Source: Granulosicoccus antarcticus IMCC3135 (lineage in GTDB: Bacteria; Pseudomonadota; Gammaproteobacteria; Granulosicoccales; Granulosicoccaceae). Taken from it: a stretch of 64,000 nucleotides of DNA. Under the pieces are notes generated by a model. It ran no database searches. It was not told the origin of the DNA and worked only from the letters and a program-made list of their open reading frames with translations. This document shows positions 20,587 to 30,313 of the stretch, one piece after another. Position 1 is the stretch's first letter, and each line of letters starts with the position of its first letter. The stretch lies in contig NZ_CP018632.1 of NCBI RefSeq assembly GCF_002215215.1, positions 1,484,501 through 1,548,500 of the forward strand, given 5' to 3'. The position numbers and the translations under genes were made by a program.

Positions 20587-21801
20587 ATGCGCAGAGCGGT
20601 AATAACCGGCATTGGTATCATTTCCTGTCTGGGAAATGACAAGGAGTCGGTAACAGAATCATTGCGACTGGCCAAATCGGGCATCACGAAACGCGAGATC
20701 TATAAGGAAATGGGCATGCGCAGCCACGTGGCTGCGGCGCCGGACATCGACCTTAAAGAATCCATCGATCGCAAGCAATTTCGTTTTATGGGCGGGGCTG
20801 CTGCCTATGCCTATCTGGCCATGCAGGCGGCGATTGCGGATGCAGGCCTGAGTGATGACGAGGTGTCGAATGTTCGAACGGGCATTATTGCAGGCTCGGG
20901 TGGCGGTTCTTCAGCCAGTCAGGTTGATTCTGCCGATATTCTGCGTGATCGTGGCATTCGGCGAGTAGGGCCCTATCGAGTTACTCAGACCATGGGTAGT
21001 ACGGTATCTGCCTGTCTGGCAACGCCTTTCAAGATCAAGGGCATCAACTACTCCATATCATCAGCCTGTTCCACCAGTGCACATTGCATTGGTAATGCGC
21101 TGGAGCTCATCCAGCTGGGCAAGCAGGATCGCGTGTTTGCCGGTGGTGGCGAAGAGGAGCATTGGACACTAAGCAGTCTGTTCGATGCCATGGGCGCGCT
21201 GTCGACCAAATACAATGACACGCCAGAGCTGGCCTCACGCGCCTACGATGCGAACCGGGATGGTTTTGTCATTGCCGGTGGCGGTGGCATGGTGGTGGTA
21301 GAAGAACTGGAAACTGCCAAGGCACGTGGGGCAACCATCTATGCTGAGGTCGTCGGTTATGGTGCCACTTCAGATGGTTACGACATGGTTGCACCGTCCG
21401 GTGAAGGGGCAATGCGTTGCATGCAAATGGCCAAGGCAACGGTTGATACGCCTATCGATTACATCAATGCCCACGGCACCAGCACGCCGGTTGGTGATGT
21501 GGCCGAGCTGCGTGCGGTAAAAATGGCTTTCGAAGAAGGCCAGGTTCCCCATATTGGTTCTACCAAGTCTCTGTCGGGACATTCGCTGGGAGCCGCAGGT
21601 GTACAGGAGGCTATCTATACGCTTCTGATGCAGCAAGCCGGTTTTATTGCCGAATCTGCCAACATCACAGATCTTGATGAAGCTGCAAGCGATTTGCCGA
21701 TTGTTCGCAGTCGTATCGATAACGCAAAGATCGATACGGTGATGTCCAACAGTTTTGGTTTTGGCGGCACAAACGCCTCGCTCGTCTTTCGACGCGTTTA
21801 G
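20587..21801 (+). CDS. fabB: 3-oxoacyl-ACP synthase I (FabB)
   Basis: A 404-residue beta-ketoacyl-ACP synthase I that elongates the cis-3-decenoyl-ACP made by FabA. The active-site Cys161 is in [12 protein letters not shown], His296 in NAHGTSTP, Lys327 in STKSLSGH and His332 in SGHSLGAAG. The C-terminal [14 protein letters not shown] is typical of condensing enzymes. It belongs to the fabA operon. An inverted repeat about 60 bases downstream may end transcription. Confidence 0.97.
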   Translation: MRRAVITGIGIISCLGNDKESVTESLRLAKSGITKREIYKEMGMRSHVAAAPDIDLKESIDRKQFRFMGGAAAYAYLAMQAAIADAGLSDDEVSNVRTGIIAGSGGGSSASQVDSADILRDRGIRRVGPYRVTQTMGSTVSACLATPFKIKGINYSISSACSTSAHCIGNALELIQLGKQDRVFAGGGEEEHWTLSSLFDAMGALSTKYNDTPELASRAYDANRDGFVIAGGGGMVVVEELETAKARGATIYAEVVGYGATSDGYDMVAPSGEGAMRCMQMAKATVDTPIDYINAHGTSTPVGDVAELRAVKMAFEEGQVPHIGSTKSLSGHSLGAAGVQEAIYTLLMQQAGFIAESANITDLDEAASDLPIVRSRIDNAKIDTVMSNSFGFGGTNASLVFRRV

Positions 21802-21860
21802 TCGATCGGCTCTGAATCACCAGGCGCAGATCATCTGGTCTGTGTCTGGTGAGAGCCTTT

Positions 21861-21886
21861 ACTCGTCCTGCCGTCCCCGGACGAGT
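21861..21886 (+). terminator. Inverted repeat after fabB, possible terminator
   Basis: ACTCGTCC and GGACGAGT form a perfect eight-base stem around a ten-base loop. There is no U-run after it (TAATTG), so it is a weak or factor-assisted terminator at best. Confidence 0.4.
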
Positions 21887-22006
21887 TAATTGTCAATTGT
21901 GCGACGCACGATGGCAAAATTGACGGTTACTTTGCCCTGATACAGCCTACAAAGTTCGGTGTTTTGGTCGTTACTTCTCATGTCCATTTGAATTGGTTTG
22001 AGATAC

Positions 22007-22375
22007 ATGAAAGTAATGATTGTCGACGATTCAAAGTCCATGCGGATGATCGTAAAGCGCACTCTTAAACAGGCTGGCTTCGATACTATGGAGTTTGAAG
22101 AGGCCGAAGACGGCACAGATGCGCTTGCCAAAATTGATGATTACATGCCGCAACTGGTACTTTGCGACTGGAATATGCCCGAGATGAATGGCATTGATTT
22201 CCTGAAAGCGATCAGAGCCGCAGGGAATACAGTCAAATTCGGATTCGTGACGACCGAATCCACTGCTGAGATGCGAGCGGAGGCAAAAGCGGCTGGAGCC
22301 CAGTTTCTTATTGCCAAGCCGTTTACGGCAGAAACGTTCGAGAAAACGTTGCAGCCGGTTCTCCGACAGCCATGA
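22007..22375 (+). CDS. CheY-like single-domain response regulator
   Basis: A 122-residue stand-alone receiver domain. The acidic pair is Asp7/Asp8 (IVDDSKSMRM), the phosphoacceptor Asp54 (LCDWNMPEMNG), the switch Thr82/Thr83 (FVTTEST) and the conserved Lys104 (AKPF), so it should be phosphorylatable. There is no output domain. It closely resembles CheY and receiver proteins that act on partner proteins. ATG 22007 is chosen; a TTG three codons earlier is the alternative. Its stop overlaps the next gene's start (ATGA), so the two proteins probably work together. No kinase gene is adjacent. Confidence 0.88.
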   Translation: MKVMIVDDSKSMRMIVKRTLKQAGFDTMEFEEAEDGTDALAKIDDYMPQLVLCDWNMPEMNGIDFLKAIRAAGNTVKFGFVTTESTAEMRAEAKAAGAQFLIAKPFTAETFEKTLQPVLRQP

Positions 22376-22827
22376 ACTATCAGGCTCCGGAGGCACGCGC
22401 GCTCAGCGATATGCTCTCGATGATAATCGGTGGTGAAGCCAAGGCCAAAGTAGCGCCTGCGCTGGAAGGTGACTCCCCCGATTTTGTGGCGATTTACATC
22501 AACAGGGATGATGAAGTGGTGGCAACCTGCTGTAGTAAGTTGCACACGGCAGCCTCTCTGGGGAGCGCTCTGTCCATGATTCCTGCAGGTGGCGTCAAGA
22601 GCATGGAGGAGGAGAATCAAATCTCGAAAATGGCATTAGATAATTTTTATGAGGTGATGAATATCTTTTCCAGCCTGTTGATGAACGACAAGACAGAGCA
22701 TCTACGGTTGTCAGAAGTAGTTCGAGATGCTGGCAAACGTTTGAAGGTGGACAATAGTGAAGAGGTGATTTTCACGTTGGAACTCGGTAACTATGGGGCG
22801 GGTGAGCTGGTGTTCAATTTCACCTGA
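22372..22827 (+). CDS. Possible CheX/CheC-type protein partnered with CheY-like regulator
   Basis: A 151-residue soluble protein coupled by a four-base overlap to the CheY-like gene. It begins MNYQAPEARALSDMLSMIIG and has a central region EEENQISKMALDNFYEVMNIFSSLL, which loosely resembles the E..N helices of CheC/CheX/FliY phosphatases. The pairing and length are consistent with a CheY-P phosphatase or adaptor, but the resemblance is weak and I do not recognise the family with confidence. It ends ten bases from the convergent srkA gene. Confidence 0.6.
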   Translation: MNYQAPEARALSDMLSMIIGGEAKAKVAPALEGDSPDFVAIYINRDDEVVATCCSKLHTAASLGSALSMIPAGGVKSMEEENQISKMALDNFYEVMNIFSSLLMNDKTEHLRLSEVVRDAGKRLKVDNSEEVIFTLELGNYGAGELVFNFT

Positions 22828-22836
22828 ATCCAGTAT

Positions 22837-23835
22837 TCAGTAGATGAGGCTGGGTTCCTCAAGAGCTGCACGTTGTTCTCGTAGCGACTGGATATGTTCG
22901 TCCCAGAATCTGCCGCTGGCGAAGAACGGAAAAGCCTGTGTAAAAGCCGGATCTTCCCAGCGTCTGGCAATCCACGCAGCGTAATGGATGATTCGCAAGG
23001 TTCGCAAAGGCTCTATGAGGGCCAGCTCGCGTTCGTCAAATTCGCGAAACTCATGGTAACCATCGAGAAGATCGCCCAGCCGTGCTTGAGCATACTGACG
23101 ATCGCCAGAGATGAACATCCAGAGGTCCTGAATGGCAGGACCCAGGGCGCAGTCGTCAAAATCCAGCAGGTGCGGTGTGCCATCACTACCCCATAGAATA
23201 TTGCCCGGGTGGAAATCACCATGCAGGCAGATCTCACGATAAGGGACTGCATCGATGCGCTCATGCACTTCGGGCATCAGATCGTCAATGACAGACTCAT
23301 AGACCTGCGCCAGATGGTCGGGCAGGATATCGGAATCCAGTAGATAGTCGGCGCATTCATCACCCAGTCTGCTGGCATCGATGAATGGGCGGTGTTGGAA
23401 GTCCAGTGTGTCAGCTACCAGGTGCAAACGACCCAGTGTTCGGCCGATAACAGCTAGCTGTTCGGGGTTGTCCAGCTCGGGAGGACGACCACCTGCACGG
23501 GGGAACAGACAGAATCGAAATGGCCCATGGTTATGCAGACTCTGACCTTCAGCATCACTTAATGGTGCGATAACCGGAATGTCATGTTCAAGTAGTGCGT
23601 TGCAGAACGCATGTTCCTCCAGAATGGTTTCATCGCTCCAGCGACCTGGCCGATAGAACTTGGCAATCACGGTTGTGCCATCGTCCAGGCCAACGGAATA
23701 AACGCGATTTTCGTAGCTGTTGAGCGCACTGACACGACCATCGGTGTGCCAGCCAACGCTGTCAATTGCATCGAGTATCTGGTTCGGGTCCAGTGACCGA
23801 AAGGCCAGAGATGCATCAGTATCCTGGATGATCAT
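22837..23835 (-). CDS. srkA: Stress response kinase A (SrkA/YihE)
   Basis: A 332-residue kinase of the aminoglycoside-phosphotransferase fold. SrkA phosphorylates protein Ser/Thr and protects E. coli from stress-induced death through the MazEF pathway. Motifs: NSYENRVYSVGLDDGTTVIAKFYRPGRW (nucleotide-binding Lys), HLVADTLDF, the catalytic loop CLHGDFHPGNILW and the metal-binding HLLDFDDCALGPAIQDLWMF. ATG 23835 has AAGGAG just upstream; an in-frame TTG at 23865 is less likely. The gene is divergent from aroQ. Confidence 0.93.
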   Translation of the reverse strand: MIIQDTDASLAFRSLDPNQILDAIDSVGWHTDGRVSALNSYENRVYSVGLDDGTTVIAKFYRPGRWSDETILEEHAFCNALLEHDIPVIAPLSDAEGQSLHNHGPFRFCLFPRAGGRPPELDNPEQLAVIGRTLGRLHLVADTLDFQHRPFIDASRLGDECADYLLDSDILPDHLAQVYESVIDDLMPEVHERIDAVPYREICLHGDFHPGNILWGSDGTPHLLDFDDCALGPAIQDLWMFISGDRQYAQARLGDLLDGYHEFREFDERELALIEPLRTLRIIHYAAWIARRWEDPAFTQAFPFFASGRFWDEHIQSLREQRAALEEPSLIY

Positions 23836-23970
23836 TAACTCCTTATTGTCGGTATAGGTCGCCAACTGTCTGTAAATAAGCCCTATTTGATGCTATCTTT
23901 CACAGTTACCGTCACGATTGACCTTTTGGTCGATTACGTGCATCAAATTTCATAACTGGAGCGTTGGAGT

Positions 23971-24414
23971 ATGTCACAGGTGTTGGTTCTCAATGGGCCT
24001 AACCTCAACCTGCTAGGTACTCGTGAGCCTGAACGATATGGTTCGGTACGATTGGCGGACATCGAAGCACAACTGGCTGAACAAGCTGAGCAATCGGGAG
24101 TCAGTATTGACTTCTTTCAGAGTAACAGCGAGGGGGCATTGATTGACCGAGTACAGGCGGCTCCGGCAGAAGGGTGTCAGATCGCGATCATCAACCCGGG
24201 TGGCTATAGCCATACGAGCGTTGCTCTGCGCGATGCCTTTCTCGGTGTGGCACTACCTCTGATTGAAATACACGTTAGCAACATCTATCAACGTGAACCA
24301 TTCAGACATCATTCGTATTTTTCCGATATCTCTGTCGGCACATTACTGGGTTTTGGCCCTGCCGGGTACAGCATGGCGCTGACGGCAGCCATCGCCCGAA
24401 TCAAACAATCTTAA
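23971..24414 (+). CDS. aroQ: Type II 3-dehydroquinate dehydratase
   Basis: A 147-residue type II dehydroquinase, third step of the shikimate pathway, normally a dodecamer. The lid and active-site loop [17 protein letters not shown] near residue 8 holds the catalytic Arg/Tyr. [16 protein letters not shown] and the catalytic His in LIEIHVSN follow. It is upstream of accBC, as in Pseudomonas. aroE also occurs in this window, 12 kb away. Confidence 0.97.
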   Translation: MSQVLVLNGPNLNLLGTREPERYGSVRLADIEAQLAEQAEQSGVSIDFFQSNSEGALIDRVQAAPAEGCQIAIINPGGYSHTSVALRDAFLGVALPLIEIHVSNIYQREPFRHHSYFSDISVGTLLGFGPAGYSMALTAAIARIKQS

Positions 24415-24448
24415 TACCACCGAACCGGAATACAGATCAGGACTGCCC

Positions 24449-24904
24449 ATGGATATTCGCAAGATCAAGAAGTTGATCGAGTTACTGGAAGATTCGGATG
24501 TTTCCGAAATCGAGATCGTCGAGGGCGAGGAGTCCGTACGGATCGCACGTTCATCTGGTGTGACCTACGCACCCGTGCAACCTCAAGCAACTCAAGTCGC
24601 GCAGCCCGTCGCGGCAGCACCAGCGGCCGTGGGCGCCAGCGCACCAGCGCCGGAGAACCTACTGCCACCAGGTACCATCATGGAATCTCCCATGGTCGGC
24701 ACCTTTTACCGTTCCTCGTCTCCTACTGCCAAGGCTTTTGCCGACGTTGGGCAGGTTGTCAATAAGGGTGACACGATCTGCATCATTGAAGCGATGAAGA
24801 TCATGAACCAGATTGAAGCCGAAGTCAGCGGTACCGTACGCGCCATTCTTGTCGAAGATGGCCAGCCGGTTGAGTACGGCGAGCCATTGATCGTCATCGA
24901 CTGA
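24449..24904 (+). CDS. accB: Acetyl-CoA carboxylase biotin carboxyl carrier protein
   Basis: A 151-residue BCCP. The N-terminus [20 protein letters not shown] mediates contact with AccC, a Pro/Ala-rich linker spans about residues 40-70, and the biotinyl domain holds the biotin-accepting Lys117 in [14 protein letters not shown]. The thumb-region [13 protein letters not shown] is also present. It carries CO2 between the biotin carboxylase and the carboxyltransferase AccAD. It is followed after 11 bases by accC. Confidence 0.98.
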   Translation: MDIRKIKKLIELLEDSDVSEIEIVEGEESVRIARSSGVTYAPVQPQATQVAQPVAAAPAAVGASAPAPENLLPPGTIMESPMVGTFYRSSSPTAKAFADVGQVVNKGDTICIIEAMKIMNQIEAEVSGTVRAILVEDGQPVEYGEPLIVID

Positions 24905-24915
24905 GTATCTGACTC

Positions 24916-26268
24916 ATGGTTACTCCAATCAAGAAACTGCTGATCGCCAATCGTGGCGAGATTGCCCTGCGTATCATGCGCTGCTGCCGTGATCTGGGTA
25001 TCCAGACCGTTGCTGTCTATTCGACGGCTGACCGGGATCTCAAGCATGTCAGGCTGGCCGATGAAGCGGTATGTATCGGGCCGCCACCTTCCGCTAAAAG
25101 CTATCTCAATGTGCCTGCCATTATCAGTGCGGCCGAGATAACTCGCTCCGAGGCTATTCACCCGGGTTACGGGTTTCTGGCTGAGAACGCCGATTTTGCC
25201 GAACGGGTTGAATCAAGCGGGTTCAAGTTCATTGGTCCAACCTCGGACACTATCCGTTTGATGGGTGACAAGGTCAGTGCCATTGCCGAAATGAAAGCCG
25301 CAGGCGTTCCCTGTGTGCCTGGCAGTGATGGGCCTCTGGGTAACGATATTGCCAAAAATATCAAGATTGCCAACAAGATCGGTTATCCGATCATCATCAA
25401 GGCGGCCGGCGGCGGCGGCGGGCGTGGCATGCGTGTCGTTCGTTCGGATGATGATCTGGAAGAATCCATTGCCATGACACAGAACGAAGCCGGTACTGCC
25501 TTCGGCAATCCGGTTGTGTACATGGAAAAGTATCTGGAAACCCCTCGACATATCGAGTTTCAGGTCATCTGCGATGAATTGGGCAATGCCATTCATCTGG
25601 GGGAGCGTGACTGCTCCATGCAGCGTCGCCACCAGAAGGTTGTGGAGGAGGCGCCAGCACCGGGCATCGATGCAGCCACTCGTGCCGATATGGGCGCCCG
25701 CTGCGTCGAGGCGTGCAAACGCATGGGGTACCATGGTGCAGGTACGTTCGAGTTCTTGTATGAAAACGGTAATTTCTACTTCATAGAAATGAACACCCGT
25801 GTGCAGGTCGAACACCCTGTGACCGAAATGATTACGGGAATCGATATCATCAAGGAGCAGATTTTTGCTGCTGAAGGTCGCGAGCTGCGCTGGAAGCAGG
25901 AAGACATCAAGATCAAGGGACATGCATTCGAGTGCCGCATCAATGCCGAAGACCCGGTCACTTTCATGCCTTCCCCTGGCACCATCCGGCAATATCATCC
26001 AGCCGGCGGACTTGGTGTGCGTGTGGAGACCCATATCTATAACGGGTATACAGTACCGCCACATTATGACTCCATGATTGCCAAACTGATCGTGTCTGCC
26101 AATACTCGAGAGTCAGCCCTGGCACGCATGCGTGGTGCCCTCAGTGAAGTATTCATCGACGGCATCAAGACAAACATTCCCCTGCACATCGATATCTTCA
26201 ATGATCCTGCCTTTCAGGAAGGGGGCACCAATATTCATTACCTGGAAAAGAAACTGGGACTGAACTGA
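24916..26268 (+). CDS. accC: Acetyl-CoA carboxylase biotin carboxylase subunit
   Basis: A 450-residue ATP-grasp enzyme that carboxylates biotin on AccB, first committed step of fatty acid synthesis. Visible are [22 protein letters not shown] at the N-terminus, the Gly-rich loop [14 protein letters not shown] near residue 160, [20 protein letters not shown] and [14 protein letters not shown] with catalytic residues. Full length compared with E. coli AccC (449). It forms an operon with accB and probably the downstream genes. Confidence 0.98.
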   Translation: MVTPIKKLLIANRGEIALRIMRCCRDLGIQTVAVYSTADRDLKHVRLADEAVCIGPPPSAKSYLNVPAIISAAEITRSEAIHPGYGFLAENADFAERVESSGFKFIGPTSDTIRLMGDKVSAIAEMKAAGVPCVPGSDGPLGNDIAKNIKIANKIGYPIIIKAAGGGGGRGMRVVRSDDDLEESIAMTQNEAGTAFGNPVVYMEKYLETPRHIEFQVICDELGNAIHLGERDCSMQRRHQKVVEEAPAPGIDAATRADMGARCVEACKRMGYHGAGTFEFLYENGNFYFIEMNTRVQVEHPVTEMITGIDIIKEQIFAAEGRELRWKQEDIKIKGHAFECRINAEDPVTFMPSPGTIRQYHPAGGLGVRVETHIYNGYTVPPHYDSMIAKLIVSANTRESALARMRGALSEVFIDGIKTNIPLHIDIFNDPAFQEGGTNIHYLEKKLGLN

Positions 26269-26352
26269 CGGCATGCTGGTGGATCGGACGCCAGCGACCG
26301 GCATAACGGAACCTGCGCTCTGATTCACCACCTGGACGTTAGAAAGATCAAC

Positions 26353-27282
26353 ATGACTGCAGCTCCTGAATGGCTTGAAATCACGCTTAAGACATCGCGT
26401 GATGAGGTTGAAACACTCGAAAACTGGCTTTTCAAATCCGGTGCCTTATCCGTGACGTTGCTGGACAGCGTGGACGATGAAGAGTTGTCGCACGCTGTTC
26501 TGGAGCCCGTGCCGGGAGAGGTGCGGCTTTGGGACGACATCACGCTAGTGGGTCTGTACGCTCGAGAAACCTTGCTGGATGAGCTGCACGATGCTTTGCA
26601 TCTGGCAGCGGCCATGCTCGAGATTGCAGTGCCCGCGTTCACCGCCTCTCGATTACAGGAGCGAGAGTGGGAGCGAACCTGGATGGATACCTTCAAACCC
26701 ATGCAGTTTGGCGAACACTTCTGGATATGCCCAACCGAGCAGGAAGCCCCAGATCCGAGTGCTATCAACCTGCGGCTGGATCCGGGCATGGCTTTTGGTA
26801 CTGGCACACATGCAACCACTGCGCAATGTCTGGCGTGGATGGGCGCTGAAACGGCACGTACATTGCGTCCTCTGGAGGGTTGCCGTGTCATCGACTATGG
26901 TTGCGGTTCAGGTGTTCTGGCTATTGCCGCTTTGTTGCTGGGAGCGGAACGGGCCTGGGCGGTGGATATCGATCCACAGGCGTTGAGCGCTACACGAGAC
27001 AATGCTCGGCAAAATGGTGTACTGGACAAGCTTGAGGTGGGTATGCCCGAGTTGGTGAATGATCTTTCCGTGGAGCTGGTGTTGGCCAATATTCTTTTCA
27101 AACCTCTGATGGATCTGGCGGATACGCTGACAGCGTCCGTGAAACCGGGTGGGCGTCTGGTGGTGTCCGGCATTCTGCGAGAGCAGATGGAACCGCTGCG
27201 TGAGCGATACAGCGAGCATTTCGAATTTGAACCCGGTCAGGATCAAGATGGCTGGGCGCTGATGACTGCAATACGTCGTTGA
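26353..27282 (+). CDS. prmA: Ribosomal protein L11 methyltransferase
   Basis: A 309-residue SAM-dependent methyltransferase that trimethylates ribosomal protein L11. The N-terminal substrate-recognition domain begins EWLEITLKTSRDEVETLENWL. The linker LDPGMAFGTGTHATTAQCL and the SAM-binding VIDYGCGSGVLAIAALLLG are typical, as is the catalytic-domain LVLANILFKPL. It follows accC after 84 bases in the same order as in Pseudomonas. Confidence 0.96.
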   Translation: MTAAPEWLEITLKTSRDEVETLENWLFKSGALSVTLLDSVDDEELSHAVLEPVPGEVRLWDDITLVGLYARETLLDELHDALHLAAAMLEIAVPAFTASRLQEREWERTWMDTFKPMQFGEHFWICPTEQEAPDPSAINLRLDPGMAFGTGTHATTAQCLAWMGAETARTLRPLEGCRVIDYGCGSGVLAIAALLLGAERAWAVDIDPQALSATRDNARQNGVLDKLEVGMPELVNDLSVELVLANILFKPLMDLADTLTASVKPGGRLVVSGILREQMEPLRERYSEHFEFEPGQDQDGWALMTAIRR

Positions 27283-27288
27283 TACGGC

Positions 27289-28704
27289 ATGGGCAGACGC
27301 AGCCAGAAATCTCGAACAGGCCAGCAAGCCCGAGAACGGTTCAAGCACTCGGTCAAGGAGACGGAAGGCTCGGATGACAATGGGGCTAAATCTGTCGACA
27401 TCTCAGCAGCTGGCGGCAATGACTCTGGCAAGCGAAAAAAGGCCAGAGCACTGAAGAGCGAATCAGAAGGTGACTTTGATGGTGATGAGGCAGATGCGAT
27501 AGCAGCTGGCTATGCCAGTATCGAGGTGGATCAGAATCCGCAAACTTGCTGCTCCAACTGCAAGACCATCTTTGAAGTATCGAAAGAGTTGCTTTCGTCC
27601 AGTGATACGCGAGTCAGGTGTGGGGAATGCCTTAGCATTTTCGATGCACTGGCTAATCTGCGGCAGCCATCCGACGAGGAGGCCGAAGAGTCTGATTCAG
27701 AATCGTCCGACGAAAATGCACAAAATGTTGGCGAAGAGTCAACCGGGGACGGGCATTCCGTTGCTTCCAGTTTGCCTGATGCCAGTGCCGCGGCATTGGC
27801 TGGACTGGCTAATAATGCCTCTCCACTGGATGTGACCTACGCAGATTTCAGTCTGTTTTCCGCCGATGCGGCACTACAGAATGTTGACTATCTGGATGAA
27901 ACCGTTGAAGTACAGTCTTTCGACTTCGATGATCCGGCTGGCGACGACGAACTGGATGATACCTATAGCGAAACCCTGTTTGCCCAAGGTCCCGAGGTGG
28001 ACGCCCGCTCTGCCATCAATGAGACCGATAGCGGCTCTGTCAGAGACGCAACGCTGGTAATTCCAGCCCATGCCAGTGCCGGCATCTTGGTGGCTGACAC
28101 AGGCGCGGAGGAGGAGGGCGCTCTTGAGCACCACGACGATCCGCTGTCAGACACCATTGCTGGCGATGGAGTGGATGAATTACTGGAGTCTCTCGAACGG
28201 GCGCAGGCCCAGAAGCCTCCGGTAGAGGTGCGAAAGACCGGATCGTGGCGGTTCAAAGGTGCACTCTTGTTACTGGCGGTGTCGTTGGCGGTGGCTCTGT
28301 ACGGATATCGTGAACGACAGTCGTTGCAAAATAGCCGGTATGTACGACCTTTGCTGGAAGTCGTGTGTTCTGTGACGGGGTGCACGCTTGAGGAGCAAGT
28401 GGATCTTGATTCATTACAAGTTCTGAAGCGATCGGTTTTTTCTCACCCTACGATTGAAGATGCTTTACTCATCAATATCGGTTTCATCAACAAGGCCTCT
28501 TTTGGGCAACGTTACCCTGTGCTTGAAATTCGATTGACCGATCGAAACGGTCGCCTGGTGGTGAAGAACAGCTTCGAACCCTCGGATTATCTTGATAATT
28601 GGCAGCAAGGCGATGTATTTGCAGCCGGCAAGCAGCTTGACGTTACATTGAATCTCGATGACCCCGGCAATGAGGCCATGTCCTTCGAGCTGGACTTCAG
28701 ATAG
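27289..28704 (+). CDS. Zinc-ribbon DUF3426 membrane protein
   Basis: A 471-residue protein. A charged N-terminal region of about 80 residues precedes an MJ0042-type zinc ribbon with CSNC and CGEC at about residues 88-115. A very acidic, low-complexity linker of roughly 180 residues follows, then one membrane helix (GALLLLAVSLAVALYGY, about 325-341) and a C-terminal DUF3426 domain. In the family the ribbon normally starts at the very N-terminus, so the 80-residue extension is unusual. It sits between prmA and dusB as in Pseudomonas. The function is unknown; the layout suggests a cytoplasmic metal-binding head with an extracytoplasmic beta domain. Confidence 0.85.
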   Translation: MGRRSQKSRTGQQARERFKHSVKETEGSDDNGAKSVDISAAGGNDSGKRKKARALKSESEGDFDGDEADAIAAGYASIEVDQNPQTCCSNCKTIFEVSKELLSSSDTRVRCGECLSIFDALANLRQPSDEEAEESDSESSDENAQNVGEESTGDGHSVASSLPDASAAALAGLANNASPLDVTYADFSLFSADAALQNVDYLDETVEVQSFDFDDPAGDDELDDTYSETLFAQGPEVDARSAINETDSGSVRDATLVIPAHASAGILVADTGAEEEGALEHHDDPLSDTIAGDGVDELLESLERAQAQKPPVEVRKTGSWRFKGALLLLAVSLAVALYGYRERQSLQNSRYVRPLLEVVCSVTGCTLEEQVDLDSLQVLKRSVFSHPTIEDALLINIGFINKASFGQRYPVLEIRLTDRNGRLVVKNSFEPSDYLDNWQQGDVFAAGKQLDVTLNLDDPGNEAMSFELDFR

Positions 28705-28816
28705 AGGTGATTTGAGCCCTATGTCGCTGTAAATTGCCAACTGCTGTTCCCTCATACGGTATTTTTAAGCGCTGATCTGTATTAGGATATACGGCCCGCT
28801 CAAGCCCACCTCACCC

Positions 28817-29803
28817 ATGATCGAGATAGGAACACACGTCGTAGAAAATCCTGTGTTTCTGGCACCGATGGCGGGCGTAACCGACCGGCCCTTTCGTGAT
28901 GCCTGTGCCCGCGAAGGCGTAGGCTATGCGGCATCGGAGATGATCTCAAGCGATACTCTGTTGTACGCAACGGCCAAAACCCGCCATCGTATCGTGCGTG
29001 CTGAAAACGATTTGCCGCATGCTGTGCAGATCGCAGGGGCAGACCCTGTTGCGATGGCTGATGCCGCTGCACTGAATGTTGCTCATGGTGCCCAGATTAT
29101 TGACATCAATATGGGCTGTCCTGCCAAGAAGGTCTGCAATCGCCTGGCAGGCTCTGCATTGCTGGAACATCCTGATCTGGTCCGGGATATTCTGCGTTTG
29201 GTGGTGGCTCGTGTGGATGTGCCCGTCACTCTGAAGATTCGTACCGGGCCTACTCCTGACAATCGCAACGGCGTGGCTATCGCACGTCTGGCGCAAAGTG
29301 AGGGTATCGCCTGTCTGGCGGTGCACGGTCGAACTCGTAGCGATCGCTTCAAGGGGCAGGCAGAGTACGACACCATTGCTGCCATCGTCGATGCCGTTTC
29401 CATTCCAGTGATTGCCAATGGCGACATCTGTAATGGCGAACAGGCACTTCAGGTGCTGCGTACAACAGGGGCCGCAGGTATCATGGTAGGACGTGCGGCG
29501 CAGGGGAATCCCTGGATATTCAGAGAAATCAACGCCGCCTTGCAGGGCCTGCCTGCGCCATTACCTCCGTCTCTGGACGAGGTTGGTGCAACGTTGATGA
29601 CGCATCTGCTCGGTTGCCACAAGCTCTATGGCGAATATCGAGGGGTGCGTATTGCCCGTAAGCATATTGCCTGGTATTGCAAGGGTTTGAGACACGCGGC
29701 CGCATTTAGGGAGGCGGTCAACAAGGTAGAAGATTCCAACGATCAACTTCGGCTGGTAGAGAGCTTTTTCTCCCAGCCTGCACTGTTTGAAGCCGCCGCT
29801 TGA
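28817..29803 (+). CDS. dusB: tRNA-dihydrouridine synthase B
   Basis: A 328-residue FMN enzyme that reduces U17-type uridines in the tRNA D-loop. Landmarks are NPVFLAPMAGVTDRPFRDAC at the N-terminus, the catalytic Cys in INMGCPAKKVCNRLAGSALL near residue 100, AVHGRTRSDRFKG and IMVGRAAQGNPWIFREI. Length and motifs fit DusB. The fis ATG lies one base after the dusB stop, and dusB-fis is one of the most conserved gene pairs of gammaproteobacteria. Confidence 0.97.
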   Translation: MIEIGTHVVENPVFLAPMAGVTDRPFRDACAREGVGYAASEMISSDTLLYATAKTRHRIVRAENDLPHAVQIAGADPVAMADAAALNVAHGAQIIDINMGCPAKKVCNRLAGSALLEHPDLVRDILRLVVARVDVPVTLKIRTGPTPDNRNGVAIARLAQSEGIACLAVHGRTRSDRFKGQAEYDTIAAIVDAVSIPVIANGDICNGEQALQVLRTTGAAGIMVGRAAQGNPWIFREINAALQGLPAPLPPSLDEVGATLMTHLLGCHKLYGEYRGVRIARKHIAWYCKGLRHAAAFREAVNKVEDSNDQLRLVESFFSQPALFEAAA

Positions 29804-29804
29804 T

Positions 29805-30245
29805 ATGACTATTTCTTATACTCCGATTCACAAATCTGGAAATACGACCTTTGCCAACTCTATTCCCAGTAGTGTCACGCACATGAGTGCTCCTGCATCC
29901 CGTAGTGCCAAAGGTGGCAATGTCGACAAGACGGAAGAGGGCAGTGTCGCCAAGGCCGTTGCCGAGGGTCTGGCAAAGGTCAAGTCGGGCAAGCCTTCAA
30001 TGAGCAAAACGGTCGATGCCGGAGGGACTGCCATCGCCAGCTGTGTGCGGGACGAACTGGGTCGCTATTTCGACATGCTCGATGGTGAGAAACCATCAGG
30101 TCTGTACCGCATGGTGATTCGTCAGGCAGAGCACGCTCTGTTGAGTGCTGTCATGCGTGAGTGTGGTGGTAATCAGAGTAAGGCGGCAGAATGGCTGGGA
30201 ATCAGTCGTGGCAATCTGCGCAACAAGCTGGCAGAAATGGAATAA
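29805..30245 (+). CDS. fis: DNA-binding protein Fis with N-terminal extension
   Basis: A 146-residue Fis, a nucleoid-associated dimer that bends DNA and activates rRNA and other growth genes. The C-terminal part is standard: RECGGNQSKAAEWLGISRGNLRNKLAE forms the Fis helix-turn-helix, and the preceding ELGRYFDMLDGEKPSGLYRM is the dimer core. E. coli Fis has 98 residues; here about 50 extra residues, rich in Ser, Lys and Ala, precede the core. ATG 29805 directly follows the dusB stop. A frame-internal start around residue 65-70 could give a conventional form, but there is no good start site there. Confidence 0.93.
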   Translation: MTISYTPIHKSGNTTFANSIPSSVTHMSAPASRSAKGGNVDKTEEGSVAKAVAEGLAKVKSGKPSMSKTVDAGGTAIASCVRDELGRYFDMLDGEKPSGLYRMVIRQAEHALLSAVMRECGGNQSKAAEWLGISRGNLRNKLAEME

Positions 30246-30313
30246 GGCAAGCTTCCCCAGGCAGCTTTCCCACGAACAAAACAAACACATCGAATAACCG
30301 GATATATTATTAA

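Noticed and set aside
25213-26064. Minus-strand open frame of 283 codons inside accC
   Set aside because: It lies wholly within accC, has no ribosome-binding site and its product resembles no family; a shadow of the real gene.
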